A DNA stretch of 64,000 nucleotides from Aromatoleum petrolei (GTDB lineage Bacteria; Pseudomonadota; Gammaproteobacteria; Burkholderiales; Rhodocyclaceae). The stretch is taken from positions 2,480,001-2,544,000 of the forward strand of contig NZ_CP059560.1 of the NCBI RefSeq assembly GCF_017894385.1, read 5' to 3'. A program made the position numbers and the translations under genes. The notes below the pieces were generated by a model. That model searched no databases and was not told where the DNA came from. It worked only from the letters and a program-made list of their open reading frames with translations. Below, piece after piece: positions 27,809 through 36,011 of this stretch. Each line of letters starts with the position of its first letter. The first letter of the stretch is position 1.

Positions 27809-27878
27809 CCGCACCTGCATTGCAGGTGCTCCGGCATGTGCGTCGCTGAGCGAACCTTCCCGTGCGGCGAGGCGTCGA

Positions 27879-28742
27879 ATGGCCGATCATGGGGCCGCAA
27901 CGCTCACAGCCCCCTTAGCCTCCCTCGCCTCCTACGTCCGGATCGCCGAGATGTCTCTTTCCCCCGCAGAGCTCGCAGAACTGCAGCAGGCGCGCACCCT
28001 CCTCGATAACCCCGGTCTTGCCGCACGCATCGGCGACGCCCTCGGCTCGCCGATCGAGCGCGGCTTCGAAATGCTGCCCAAGCGCTGGAACGCGGCCGTG
28101 ATGGGTGCCACGCGCAAGGCCATCGAGACGGCCCTCGACGTCGCACTGCGAACCCTGGACCACGAACGCCGCGACGCGCCCGCGAACCGTTGGCACAAGC
28201 TCGCCGTCGGCACTACCGGCGCGGCCGGCGGCGCCTTCGGGCTGGCGGCGCTGGCGATCGAGTTGCCCGTATCGACAACGATCATGCTGCGCTCGATCGC
28301 CGACGTCGCCCGCAGCGAAGGCGAGGACCTGCGCAGCCTCGACGCGCGGCTGCAGTGCCTGCAGGTGCTCGCACTGGGCGGCCGTGCGACAGGCGACGAC
28401 GCGGCCGAAACCGCCTACTTCGCCGCACGCGCCGCAATGGCGAAAGCCGTGTCGGAGGCCGCGCGCTTTCTCGCGCAGCAGGGCGCCGTCGTGCACGGCG
28501 CTCCCGTCGTCGTCCGGCTCATCGCGCAGATCGCCTCGCGCTTTTCGATCACCGTGTCGCAGAAGGTCGCTGCGCAGGCGGTGCCGGTGCTCGGCGCCGT
28601 CGGCGGCGCGGTTATCAATACCGTGTTCATCGACCACTTCCAGGACATGGCGCGCGGGCACTTCATCGTGCGCCGGCTGGAGCGCCAACACGGTGCAGAC
28701 GAGGTACGACGGGTGTATAACGGGGTTGCCGGCCGCCGGTAA
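27879..28742 (+). CDS. EcsC-family protein
   Basis: 287 aa from ATG at 27879 with GAGG upstream; an internal ATG at 27951 (MSLSPAELAEL) would give 263 aa and is a real alternative. The core has the EcsC pattern: helices around GTTGAAGGAFGLAALAIELPVSTTIMLRSIAD and a C-terminal SQKVAAQAVPVLGAVGGAVINTVF with glycine-rich, membrane-active helices. The family is of unknown biochemical function. The gene is on the same strand after the PEP-CTERM gene but separated by 70 bases. Confidence 0.8.
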   Translation: MADHGAATLTAPLASLASYVRIAEMSLSPAELAELQQARTLLDNPGLAARIGDALGSPIERGFEMLPKRWNAAVMGATRKAIETALDVALRTLDHERRDAPANRWHKLAVGTTGAAGGAFGLAALAIELPVSTTIMLRSIADVARSEGEDLRSLDARLQCLQVLALGGRATGDDAAETAYFAARAAMAKAVSEAARFLAQQGAVVHGAPVVVRLIAQIASRFSITVSQKVAAQAVPVLGAVGGAVINTVFIDHFQDMARGHFIVRRLERQHGADEVRRVYNGVAGRR

Positions 28743-28801
28743 GGTCCGCACGGGCGGCAGACGCCCCGCCCCCGCGGGGAGTGAAGAATGGAGGCATCAT
28801 C

Positions 28802-29215
28802 ATGGTCCTACGCATCGTCCGCCTGGGCACGCCGCGAGCGGCCGACGAGGGCCTACGCATCGGCACCGTACGCCGTCCGCCGCGCGGCGTGCCGAAGGCC
28901 GAGTTCGCGACCCGGGACTGGTACGACGTCTGGTATCCCAACCTCGCCCCCAGCGTCGAGACGATGAAACTCGCGCAGCAGGCGCAGCAGAGTCAGGATC
29001 CGGCCGAATGGCAGGCCTTTGTGAAGCGTTACCGTGCGGAGATGTCGACGCACGACAATAGCCATTCCCTCGACCTGCTGGCCGCGCTTTCGCAGCGGAC
29101 GAACTTCTCGGTCGGCTGCTACTGCGCCGACGAGTCGCACTGCCACCGCTCGGTGCTGCGCACGCTGCTGCAGGAACACGGCGCGGAGATCGAGCCCGTG
29201 CAGGCCCGAACCTGA
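28802..29215 (+). CDS. DUF488 family protein
   Basis: 137 aa from ATG at 28802 with GGAGG upstream. It shows the DUF488 features: an N-terminal IVRLGTPR strand, WYPNLAPS, and the cysteine cluster VGCYCADESHCHRSVLRTLL near the C-terminus (GCYC-x4-HCHR), which resembles a metal or thiol site. Function of the family is not established. It is followed by a convergent protease gene. Confidence 0.85.
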   Translation: MVLRIVRLGTPRAADEGLRIGTVRRPPRGVPKAEFATRDWYDVWYPNLAPSVETMKLAQQAQQSQDPAEWQAFVKRYRAEMSTHDNSHSLDLLAALSQRTNFSVGCYCADESHCHRSVLRTLLQEHGAEIEPVQART

Positions 29216-29252
29216 CGGCCCCGCCGCGAAGGCGGCGGGACTGAGGCCCGAC

Positions 29253-30398
29253 TCAGCGGTGGCAGATCGGATCGGCCTTGCCGTCCGGATCCCCGCCCGC
29301 GCTGCCGTTGGAGGTCGGCGTCCCCAGCAGCAGGATGCCGGCAACGTGCGGCGCGGCCATCGAAGTGCCGGAGAAGGTGGTGACACCACCGCCGTTCTTC
29401 GTCGACACGACGTTCACGCCCGGCGCAGCACAGTCCACCGGCGGATTGCCGTAGTTCGAGAACCACGCGAACTTGTCGGCGGAGTCGATCGCCGACACCG
29501 TGTAGATGTTCGCGCCGCTGGCGCTGGCCGGCGAGTACCGGGCCGCGTCGTCGCTCTCGTTGCCGGCCGCGAGGGAGAAGAAGATGCCCTTGCCCGCAGC
29601 GGTCTCGACCGCCGCGTTGAGCGACGCGCTGTATCCGCCGCCCAGGCTCATGTTGGCGACGTCGCCCGCCTTCGCGACTTGCGCGACGTAGTCGATCCCC
29701 TTGATCACGCCCGAGTAGCTGCCGGAGCCGCTGTTGTCGAGCACGCGCACGGCAACGACGGTCGCGCCGGCCGCGACGCCGATGACGTCGCAGCCGTTGC
29801 TTTTCGCGGCGATCGTCCCGGCGACGTGTGTGCCGTGGCCGTTGCCGTCGTCGGCTGTGGTCTTGCCGCGCAGCAGGAAGCTCTTGCTGCGTGCGACATC
29901 GACGTTCAGGTCGGGGTGCTCGAAATCGATGCCGGTGTCGATGACCCACGCGGTGCGGCCCGTGCCGTCACCGGCTCCGCCGACGCGCGTGACGCCCCAG
30001 GGCGTCGTTTCCGGTGCGGTACACGCGACGGTCCCACCACCCGTGCCCGGCTTGGCGAAGGCGTAGGCGATGGCATCGGGCTCGTAGGACGCGATCAGCG
30101 GGTTGGCCGCGAGCACGCGCGCCGCCGCCTCGTCAGGCATCTTCGCCGCGAAACCCTTGAGCGCCGTCGTGTACGTGTGGGTGACCCGGCCGCCGGCCCC
30201 GGCCGCGAGCGCATTGGCGTGGCGCGCCACCTCGTTCGCGGCAACGTCGTCGCGCAGCACGAAGATGAAGCTGTTGTGCACCTCCTCGCGCACCTCAACC
30301 GACACGCCGAGATTGCCCGGCTGAGCCTGGGCCGCCGAAACCGCAGGCAAACCCGCGAGGCTGGCTGCCATGGTCGCCGCAAGTAGTCCCTTCCTCAT
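29253..30398 (-). CDS. Secreted S8 (subtilisin) serine peptidase
   Basis: 381 aa from ATG at 30398 (MRKGLLAATMAASLAG), with GGAG upstream. Signal peptide to about residue 25, an inhibitor I9-type propeptide (about 35-115, with FIFVLRDDV and YTTALKGFAAKMP), then the catalytic domain. The triad is D154 (VIDTGID), H188 (GNGHGTHVAG) and S346 (SGTSMAAPH), with oxyanion N280 (AAGNES). The domain ends at about 370, so no extra C-terminal sorting or pre-peptidase domain follows. It is an exported protease, probably nutritional or processing. Confidence 0.93.
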   Translation of the reverse strand: MRKGLLAATMAASLAGLPAVSAAQAQPGNLGVSVEVREEVHNSFIFVLRDDVAANEVARHANALAAGAGGRVTHTYTTALKGFAAKMPDEAAARVLAANPLIASYEPDAIAYAFAKPGTGGGTVACTAPETTPWGVTRVGGAGDGTGRTAWVIDTGIDFEHPDLNVDVARSKSFLLRGKTTADDGNGHGTHVAGTIAAKSNGCDVIGVAAGATVVAVRVLDNSGSGSYSGVIKGIDYVAQVAKAGDVANMSLGGGYSASLNAAVETAAGKGIFFSLAAGNESDDAARYSPASASGANIYTVSAIDSADKFAWFSNYGNPPVDCAAPGVNVVSTKNGGGVTTFSGTSMAAPHVAGILLLGTPTSNGSAGGDPDGKADPICHR

Positions 30399-30607
30399 TT
30401 TCCGCTCCATTCTGTGGCTAGGCGGGAACACCGCATCCGCGTGGCACGGACGGATGGGCCATAGCGGAGTAATTCTGGTCGCAACAATCGCCCTGCGCGG
30501 CCGAAATCTTCACCATCATGCGACGTTCCACACACGCACGCATAAATTTCTTTGTCATAAATCGTATGCATCGTACGGAGCCGGACGGAAGCGGCTTTCG
30601 GTGGGGC

Positions 30608-31474
30608 TTATTCGATGTTCTGCACCTGCTCGCGCATCTGCTCGATCAGCACCTTCATCTCCATCGCGATGCCGGTGACCTCGGTCGCGGAGGATTTCGA
30701 CGCGAGCGTGTTGGCCTCGCGATTGAGCTCCTGCATCAGGAAGTCGAGGCGCTTGCCGGCGGCGCCGCCGGCCTTCAGGATGCGCTGCACCTCGTCGATG
30801 TGCGCCGTGAGGCGCGACAGCTCCTCGGCGACGTCGATGCGCTGGGCGAAGAGGGCAACTTCCTGGCGGATGCGGTCCTCGTCCAGCGAGGCAACGGCTT
30901 CGCGCAGGCGCGTCGTGAGCTTTTCCTGATACTCGGCGACCAATTCGGGGACGCGCGGCTGGGCCTGAGCGACGAGCTCGCGCATGCGGTCGAGGCGTTC
31001 GCGGATCATCGCCGCGAGCTTGTCGCCTTCGCGGCGACGGGTCGCGACGAGTTCGTCGAGCGCGGCCTTGGCGAGTTCCAGCACGGCCGGCTGCACTTCG
31101 TCGAAGGCCACGCCGTCGTCTGCGAGCATGCCCGGCCAGCGCAGGATCTCGGCGACCGACATGTGGGCGGCCGTCGGCATGCGGTCGCGCACGCGGGCTT
31201 CGGCATCACTCAGCTGGTCGAGCAGCGCGGTGTTGAGCGCGAGGCTGCGCGGGGCGGCGCCGTTGGTCTGCAGGTTGAGCCGGCATTCGACCTTGCCGCG
31301 GGTCAGGCGCGCGGTGACCAGCTCGCGGATCGCCGGTTCGGCCTGGCGCAGCTCGTCGCCGATGCGGAAAAACAGGTCGAGGTAGCGCGAATTCACGCTG
31401 CGCAGCTCGAGGTGGATGCTGACGCGACCCAGGTCGCGGGTCTGCACGGCAAAGCCGGTCATGCTGTGGATCAT
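30608..31474 (-). CDS. yicC: YicC/YloC-family endoribonuclease
   Basis: 288 aa from ATG at 31474 (MIHSMTGFA is the family start); GGAG lies upstream. N-terminal YicC domain with SVNSRYLDLFFR and LTRGKVEC, and a C-terminal DUF1732 part with RLDFLMQELNREANTL and the end signature MKVLIEQMREQVQNIE. YicC has been reported to act as an endoribonuclease. It is divergent from the kinase gene across 94 bases. Confidence 0.92.
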   Translation of the reverse strand: MIHSMTGFAVQTRDLGRVSIHLELRSVNSRYLDLFFRIGDELRQAEPAIRELVTARLTRGKVECRLNLQTNGAAPRSLALNTALLDQLSDAEARVRDRMPTAAHMSVAEILRWPGMLADDGVAFDEVQPAVLELAKAALDELVATRRREGDKLAAMIRERLDRMRELVAQAQPRVPELVAEYQEKLTTRLREAVASLDEDRIRQEVALFAQRIDVAEELSRLTAHIDEVQRILKAGGAAGKRLDFLMQELNREANTLASKSSATEVTGIAMEMKVLIEQMREQVQNIE

Positions 31475-31568
31475 CGGTGGTGTCTCCGGGAACCTGCCGC
31501 GATCCTGTACACTGCGGGTTCCGAACAAGAAATATGCCGCGGAAAGCCGGGTCCCAGCCTTCCTCCAA

Positions 31569-32519
31569 ATGCCTGCGCAAACGAACTGCCCACTTCCCGC
31601 CGGTTTCCAGCTGGACCAGTACCGGATCGAGCGGCAGCTTTCGCTGGGCGGGTTCTCGATCGTCTATCTCGCCAACGACGCGGAAGGCACGCCGGTCGCG
31701 ATCAAGGAATACCTGCCCAACTCGCTCGCCCTGCGCAAGGACGGCGAATTCGAGCCGCAGGTTTCCGAGGAGCACATGCCCGCATTCCGCTACGGGATGA
31801 AGTGCTTCTTCGAAGAGGGCCGCTCGCTCGCGAAGCTGATGCATCCCAACGTGGTGCAGGTGCTGAATTTCTTTCGCGCCAACGGCACAGTTTACATGGT
31901 GATGAAGTTCGAGCGCGGGCGCACCTTGCACGACTATATCCAGAAACACCGCGGCGAGGTGAGCGAAGGCTTCATCCGCGTGGTGTTCACGCGCATGCTC
32001 AACGGCCTGCGCGAGGTGCATGCGCACAAGCTGCTGCACCTCGACATCAAGCCGTCGAACATCTACCTGCGCAACGACGGCACGCCGGTACTGCTGGATT
32101 TCGGCGCAGCGCGGCAAACCTTGCTGAGCGACCAGCCGATCCTCAAGCCGATGTACACGCCCGGATTCGCTTCGCCCGAACAGTTCGAGCACCGCGACAC
32201 GCTGGGCCCCTGGAGCGACATTTACAGCGTGGGGGCGAGCCTGTACGCGTGCGTCACCGGCAATCCGCCGCAGCGATCGGACGAGCGCCTCAAGGACGAC
32301 ACCCTCGTGTCGCTGCGCAAGTCGCACGGCGCACGATATTCCGCGCACCTGCTCGACACCATCGACTGGTGCATCAAGCTCGACCCGCTGGCGCGCCCGC
32401 AGAGCGTGTATTCGCTGCAGAAGGCGCTGATCCGGCGCAACGATGACGGCGACACCGTGCACGCGGGGCTGTTCGGCGACCTCGGTGCGCGACTGAAGTC
32501 GTTCATCGGACGTACGTAA
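31569..32519 (+). CDS. Hanks-type serine/threonine protein kinase
   Basis: 316 aa from ATG at 31569; the frame is open upstream but overlaps yicC. Kinase motifs: glycine loop LSLGGFSIVY (25-33), K46 (AIKEY), catalytic loop HLDIKPSN (D159, N164) with Leu in place of the usual Arg of HRD, and DFG at 177-179 (LLDFGAAR). The GFASPEQF activation segment is intact. It lacks a membrane segment, so it is a soluble kinase. The next gene, 18 bases on, is its likely partner phosphatase. Confidence 0.92.
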   Translation: MPAQTNCPLPAGFQLDQYRIERQLSLGGFSIVYLANDAEGTPVAIKEYLPNSLALRKDGEFEPQVSEEHMPAFRYGMKCFFEEGRSLAKLMHPNVVQVLNFFRANGTVYMVMKFERGRTLHDYIQKHRGEVSEGFIRVVFTRMLNGLREVHAHKLLHLDIKPSNIYLRNDGTPVLLDFGAARQTLLSDQPILKPMYTPGFASPEQFEHRDTLGPWSDIYSVGASLYACVTGNPPQRSDERLKDDTLVSLRKSHGARYSAHLLDTIDWCIKLDPLARPQSVYSLQKALIRRNDDGDTVHAGLFGDLGARLKSFIGRT

Positions 32520-32537
32520 AAACAGAAGGAAACGACC

Positions 32538-33455
32538 GTGAAGTTCACGATCTACCAGGAAAGCCGTGTCGGCCAGCGCAAGAACAACCAGGACCGGCTC
32601 GCCTACAGCTATTCGCGCGACGCGCTGCTGATGGTGGTGGCCGACGGCATGGGCGGACACCTGCACGGCGAGGTGGCCGCGCACATCTGCGTGCAGTTCA
32701 TCACCGAGGCCTTCCAGCGCGACGCGCGGCCGGTGCTGCGCGACCCCTCGATGTTCCTGTCGCGCGCGCTGACCAATGCGCACAACGCGATCCTCGACTA
32801 CGCTTTCGACAAGAACCTCGAGGAGGCGCCGCGCACGACGGTGGTCGCGTGCATCGTGCAGGACGGCTTCGCCCACTGGGCGCACGCAGGCGATTCCCGC
32901 CTGTATGTGCTGCGCCAGGGGAAGATCGCGATGCACACGCGCGACCACTCGCGCGTGCAGTTGATGATGGATCAGGGCCTGCTCAATGCCGAGGAGGCCG
33001 CCCACCACCCCGGGCGCAACCGCGTGTATAGCTGCCTCGGCGGCAACCATGCGCCGCAGGTCGAATTCTCCAAGCGCCTGTCGCTGCGCGACGGCGACGT
33101 GCTGGCACTATGCACCGACGGCGTGTGGGGGCCGCTCGGCGACACCGCCCTGAGCGAGGGGCTGACGGCGCCCGACATCATGAAGGCCGTCCCCGCCCTG
33201 CTCGACCGCGCCGAGGCGGCCGCGGGGCCGAGTTGCGACAACCTGTCGATGATCGCGATGCGCTGGCACGACGACGTCACCGAACCGCACGGCGATGCGG
33301 TGTCGACGCAGACAATGGCGCTGGACAACTTCACGACGCAGCTCGAGAGCTTCGACACCTCGCGCGCACCCGCCTCGCGCTTCGACATCAGCGACGACGA
33401 CATCGAAAAGGCGATTGCCGAAATCAACGCCGCCATCCAGAAATTCAGCAAATAG
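32538..33455 (+). CDS. PP2C-family (Stp-type) protein phosphatase
   Basis: 305 aa. PPM/PP2C motifs: N-terminal RKNNQDR, metal-binding ADGMGGHLHGE, HAGDSRLY, LCTDGVWG and the final CDNLSMIAM aspartate. The catalytic domain ends at about 235; residues 245-305 form an acidic tail with no recognisable domain. It reverses phosphorylation by the adjacent kinase, the usual kinase/phosphatase pair, and is followed after nine bases by rph. Confidence 0.92.
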   Translation: MKFTIYQESRVGQRKNNQDRLAYSYSRDALLMVVADGMGGHLHGEVAAHICVQFITEAFQRDARPVLRDPSMFLSRALTNAHNAILDYAFDKNLEEAPRTTVVACIVQDGFAHWAHAGDSRLYVLRQGKIAMHTRDHSRVQLMMDQGLLNAEEAAHHPGRNRVYSCLGGNHAPQVEFSKRLSLRDGDVLALCTDGVWGPLGDTALSEGLTAPDIMKAVPALLDRAEAAAGPSCDNLSMIAMRWHDDVTEPHGDAVSTQTMALDNFTTQLESFDTSRAPASRFDISDDDIEKAIAEINAAIQKFSK

Positions 33456-33464
33456 GAAACCCCC

Positions 33465-34184
33465 ATGCGCCCCAGTCACCGCCACCCCGACGAACTGCGT
33501 ATCGTCCGCATCACCCGCAACTTCACCTGCCACGCCGAGGGATCGGTGCTGGTCGAGTTCGGCGCCACGCGCGTGCTGTGCACGGCGAGCGTCGAGGAGA
33601 ACGTGCCGCCCTTCCTGCGCGGCAAGGGCCAGGGCTGGGTGACCGCCGAGTACGGCATGCTGCCGCGCTCGACCCACACCCGCAGCGCGCGCGAAGCGGC
33701 CAAGGGCAAGCAGAGCGGGCGCACACAGGAGATCCAGCGCCTGATCGGGCGCAGCCTGCGCGCGGTGACCGATCTCGCCGCGCTGGGCGAGCGCCAGATC
33801 ATCGTCGACTGCGACGTGCTCCAGGCCGACGGCGGCACGCGCACCGCCGCGATCACCGGCGCCTGCGTCGCCGTGCATGACGCGATCGCGAAGCTGATCG
33901 CGTCCGGCAAGCTCAAGACGAACCCGATGCGCGACTTCGTCGCCGCGGTGTCGGTGGGCATCCACCAGGGCGTGCCGGTGCTGGACCTCGACTATGCGGA
34001 GGATTCGGACTGCGACACCGACATGAACGTGGTGATGACCGGCGCCGGCGGCTTCGTCGAGGTGCAGGGCACGGCCGAGGGCACGCCCTTCACGCGCAAG
34101 GAACTCGACGCCCTGCTGGCACTCGCAGAAGGAGGCATTCGCCAGCTGTTCGCCGTGCAGCGCGCGGCCATTGCGGAGCAGTGA
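33465..34184 (+). CDS. rph: Ribonuclease PH
   Basis: 239 aa, standard length. Opening [20 protein letters not shown], then [33 protein letters not shown] and the phosphorolytic active-site segments RSLRAVTDL and [18 protein letters not shown] (read as two parts). It trims tRNA 3' ends by phosphorolysis. Gene order kinase-PP2C-rph-rdgB-hemW is conserved in betaproteobacteria. Confidence 0.96.
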   Translation: MRPSHRHPDELRIVRITRNFTCHAEGSVLVEFGATRVLCTASVEENVPPFLRGKGQGWVTAEYGMLPRSTHTRSAREAAKGKQSGRTQEIQRLIGRSLRAVTDLAALGERQIIVDCDVLQADGGTRTAAITGACVAVHDAIAKLIASGKLKTNPMRDFVAAVSVGIHQGVPVLDLDYAEDSDCDTDMNVVMTGAGGFVEVQGTAEGTPFTRKELDALLALAEGGIRQLFAVQRAAIAEQ

Positions 34185-34188
34185 CACG

Positions 34189-34785
34189 ATGAGCAAACGA
34201 CTGGTACTCGCAAGCAACAACGCCAAGAAGGCCACCGAGATGGCGGCCCTCCTCGCCCCCCTCGGCATCGAGGTGGTGCCGCAGTCGGCCTTCGACATCC
34301 CCGAGGCGGAAGAGCCGCACAATACCTTCGTCGAGAATGCGCTTGCGAAGGCGCGTCATGCTGCGAAGATGAGCGGCCTGCCGGCGATCGCAGACGACTC
34401 GGGACTGTGCGTGATGGCGCTGGGGGGCGCGCCGGGCGTGCAGTCCGCGCGCTACGCCGGCGAGCCGAAGTCCGACGCGCGCAACAACGCGCTGCTGACC
34501 GAGCGCCTCGCAGGTGTTTCCGACCGGCGCGCATTCTTCTACTCGGTGGTGGTGCTGGTGCGCCATGCCGAGGATCCGCGCCCCCTGATCGCCGACGGCG
34601 AGTGGCACGGCGCGATCCTCGACGCGCCGCGCGGCGAGGCCGGCTTCGGCTACGACCCGCTGTTCTACGTGCCGCAGCTGGGCCAGACCGCGGCCGAACT
34701 CGACGCGAAGCTGAAGAACACCCTGAGCCACCGTGGCGCGGCGATGCGCCACCTGCTGTCGAGGCTGGAAACCGACCCGCTGTGA
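34189..34785 (+). CDS. rdgB: XTP/dITP diphosphatase (non-canonical purine NTPase)
   Basis: 198 aa from ATG at 34189, four bases after the rph stop. The Ham1/RdgB signatures are LVLASNNAKKATEM at the start, TFVENALAKARHAA, ADDSGLCV and GFGYDPLFYVP. It hydrolyses dITP, XTP and ITP to keep deaminated purines out of DNA. Its stop overlaps the hemW GTG by four bases. Confidence 0.95.
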   Translation: MSKRLVLASNNAKKATEMAALLAPLGIEVVPQSAFDIPEAEEPHNTFVENALAKARHAAKMSGLPAIADDSGLCVMALGGAPGVQSARYAGEPKSDARNNALLTERLAGVSDRRAFFYSVVVLVRHAEDPRPLIADGEWHGAILDAPRGEAGFGYDPLFYVPQLGQTAAELDAKLKNTLSHRGAAMRHLLSRLETDPL

Positions 34786-36008
34786 CTGAGCGCCGCATCA
34801 TCCCGCTCGCGGTCGCGCCGGCCGCAGACCCGGCGCCCGGCGAACTGCCGGAGCGCGCGCAACTGACGTCGCCGCCGCCGCTCGCGCTGTACGTGCATTA
34901 CCCGTGGTGCGTGAAGAAGTGCCCGTACTGCGACTTCAACTCCCACGCGCAGCGCGGCGGCGAGATCCCCGAGTCGGCCTACATCGACGCGCTGCTCGCC
35001 GACCTGGAAACGGCCCTGCCGCAGGTGTGGGGGCGGCGCGTGCATTCGATCTTCTTCGGCGGCGGCACCCCGAGCCTGATGTCCGCGCAGGGGCTGGACC
35101 GGCTGCTGACCGGCATCCGCATGCTGCTGCCGCTCGACCCGCTGGCCGAGGTGACACTGGAGGCGAACCCCGGCACGGTCGAGGCAGGCCGCTTCCGCGA
35201 CTATCGCGCGGCGGGCGTGAACCGCCTGTCGCTGGGCATCCAGAGCTTCGACGACCGCCAGCTCGCGCAGTTGGGTCGCATCCACGGTGGCGACGAGGCA
35301 CGCCGGGCGATCGACACGGCGCTCGCGCATTTCGAGCGGGTGAACCTCGACCTGATGTACGCGCTGCCCCGGCAGGCGCTCGCCGAGGCACTCGCCGACC
35401 TCGACACCGCGCTCGCCTTCGGCGTCACGCACCTTTCGTGCTACCACCTGACGCTGGAGCCCAACACGCCCTTCGCGCACGAACCGCCGCCGCTGCCCGA
35501 CGACGACCTGTCTGCGGACATGCAGGAGGCGATCGAGGAGCGGCTCGCCGGCGCGGGTTTCCGCCATTACGAAACCTCGGCGTTCGCCAAGCCGGGCCAG
35601 GAATGCCGGCACAACCTCAACTACTGGACCTTCGGCGACTACCTCGGCATCGGCGCCGGCGCGCACGGCAAGCTCTCCAGCCACGCAGGCATCGTGCGCG
35701 AAATGCGCCACAAACACCCGACGCGCTACCTCGAGGGCGCACAGCGGCGCGAATTCGTGCAGGAACGCCGCGAGGTCGGCGTCGCGGAGCTGCCCTTCGA
35801 GTTCATGATGAACGCGCTGCGGCTCACCGGCGGCTTCCCGCGCCGGCTGTTCGCGGAGCGCACGGGCCTGCCCTTCACGGCGGTGGAGGCGGAGCTGATC
35901 GAGGCGCGGCGACGCGGGCTGCTCGAGGTCGACGGCGACGAAATCCGCCCCACCGAACAGGGGCGGCGCTTCCTCAATGATCTGCTGACGCTGTTCCTGC
36001 GGGACTGA
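34782..36008 (+). CDS. hemW: Radical SAM heme chaperone HemW
   Basis: 408 aa from a GTG at 34782 that overlaps the rdgB stop (GTGA). Radical SAM cluster C43-x3-C47-x2-C50 (CVKKCPYCDF), SAM-binding GGGTPS and the NRLSLGIQSF segment. HemW, long misnamed oxygen-independent coproporphyrinogen oxidase, binds heme and delivers it to respiratory enzymes; it lacks the extra N-terminal residues of HemN. The C-terminal HemN_C domain (EFMMNALRLTGG) is complete. Confidence 0.93.
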   Translation: MTERRIIPLAVAPAADPAPGELPERAQLTSPPPLALYVHYPWCVKKCPYCDFNSHAQRGGEIPESAYIDALLADLETALPQVWGRRVHSIFFGGGTPSLMSAQGLDRLLTGIRMLLPLDPLAEVTLEANPGTVEAGRFRDYRAAGVNRLSLGIQSFDDRQLAQLGRIHGGDEARRAIDTALAHFERVNLDLMYALPRQALAEALADLDTALAFGVTHLSCYHLTLEPNTPFAHEPPPLPDDDLSADMQEAIEERLAGAGFRHYETSAFAKPGQECRHNLNYWTFGDYLGIGAGAHGKLSSHAGIVREMRHKHPTRYLEGAQRREFVQERREVGVAELPFEFMMNALRLTGGFPRRLFAERTGLPFTAVEAELIEARRRGLLEVDGDEIRPTEQGRRFLNDLLTLFLRD

Positions 36009-36011
36009 CGC

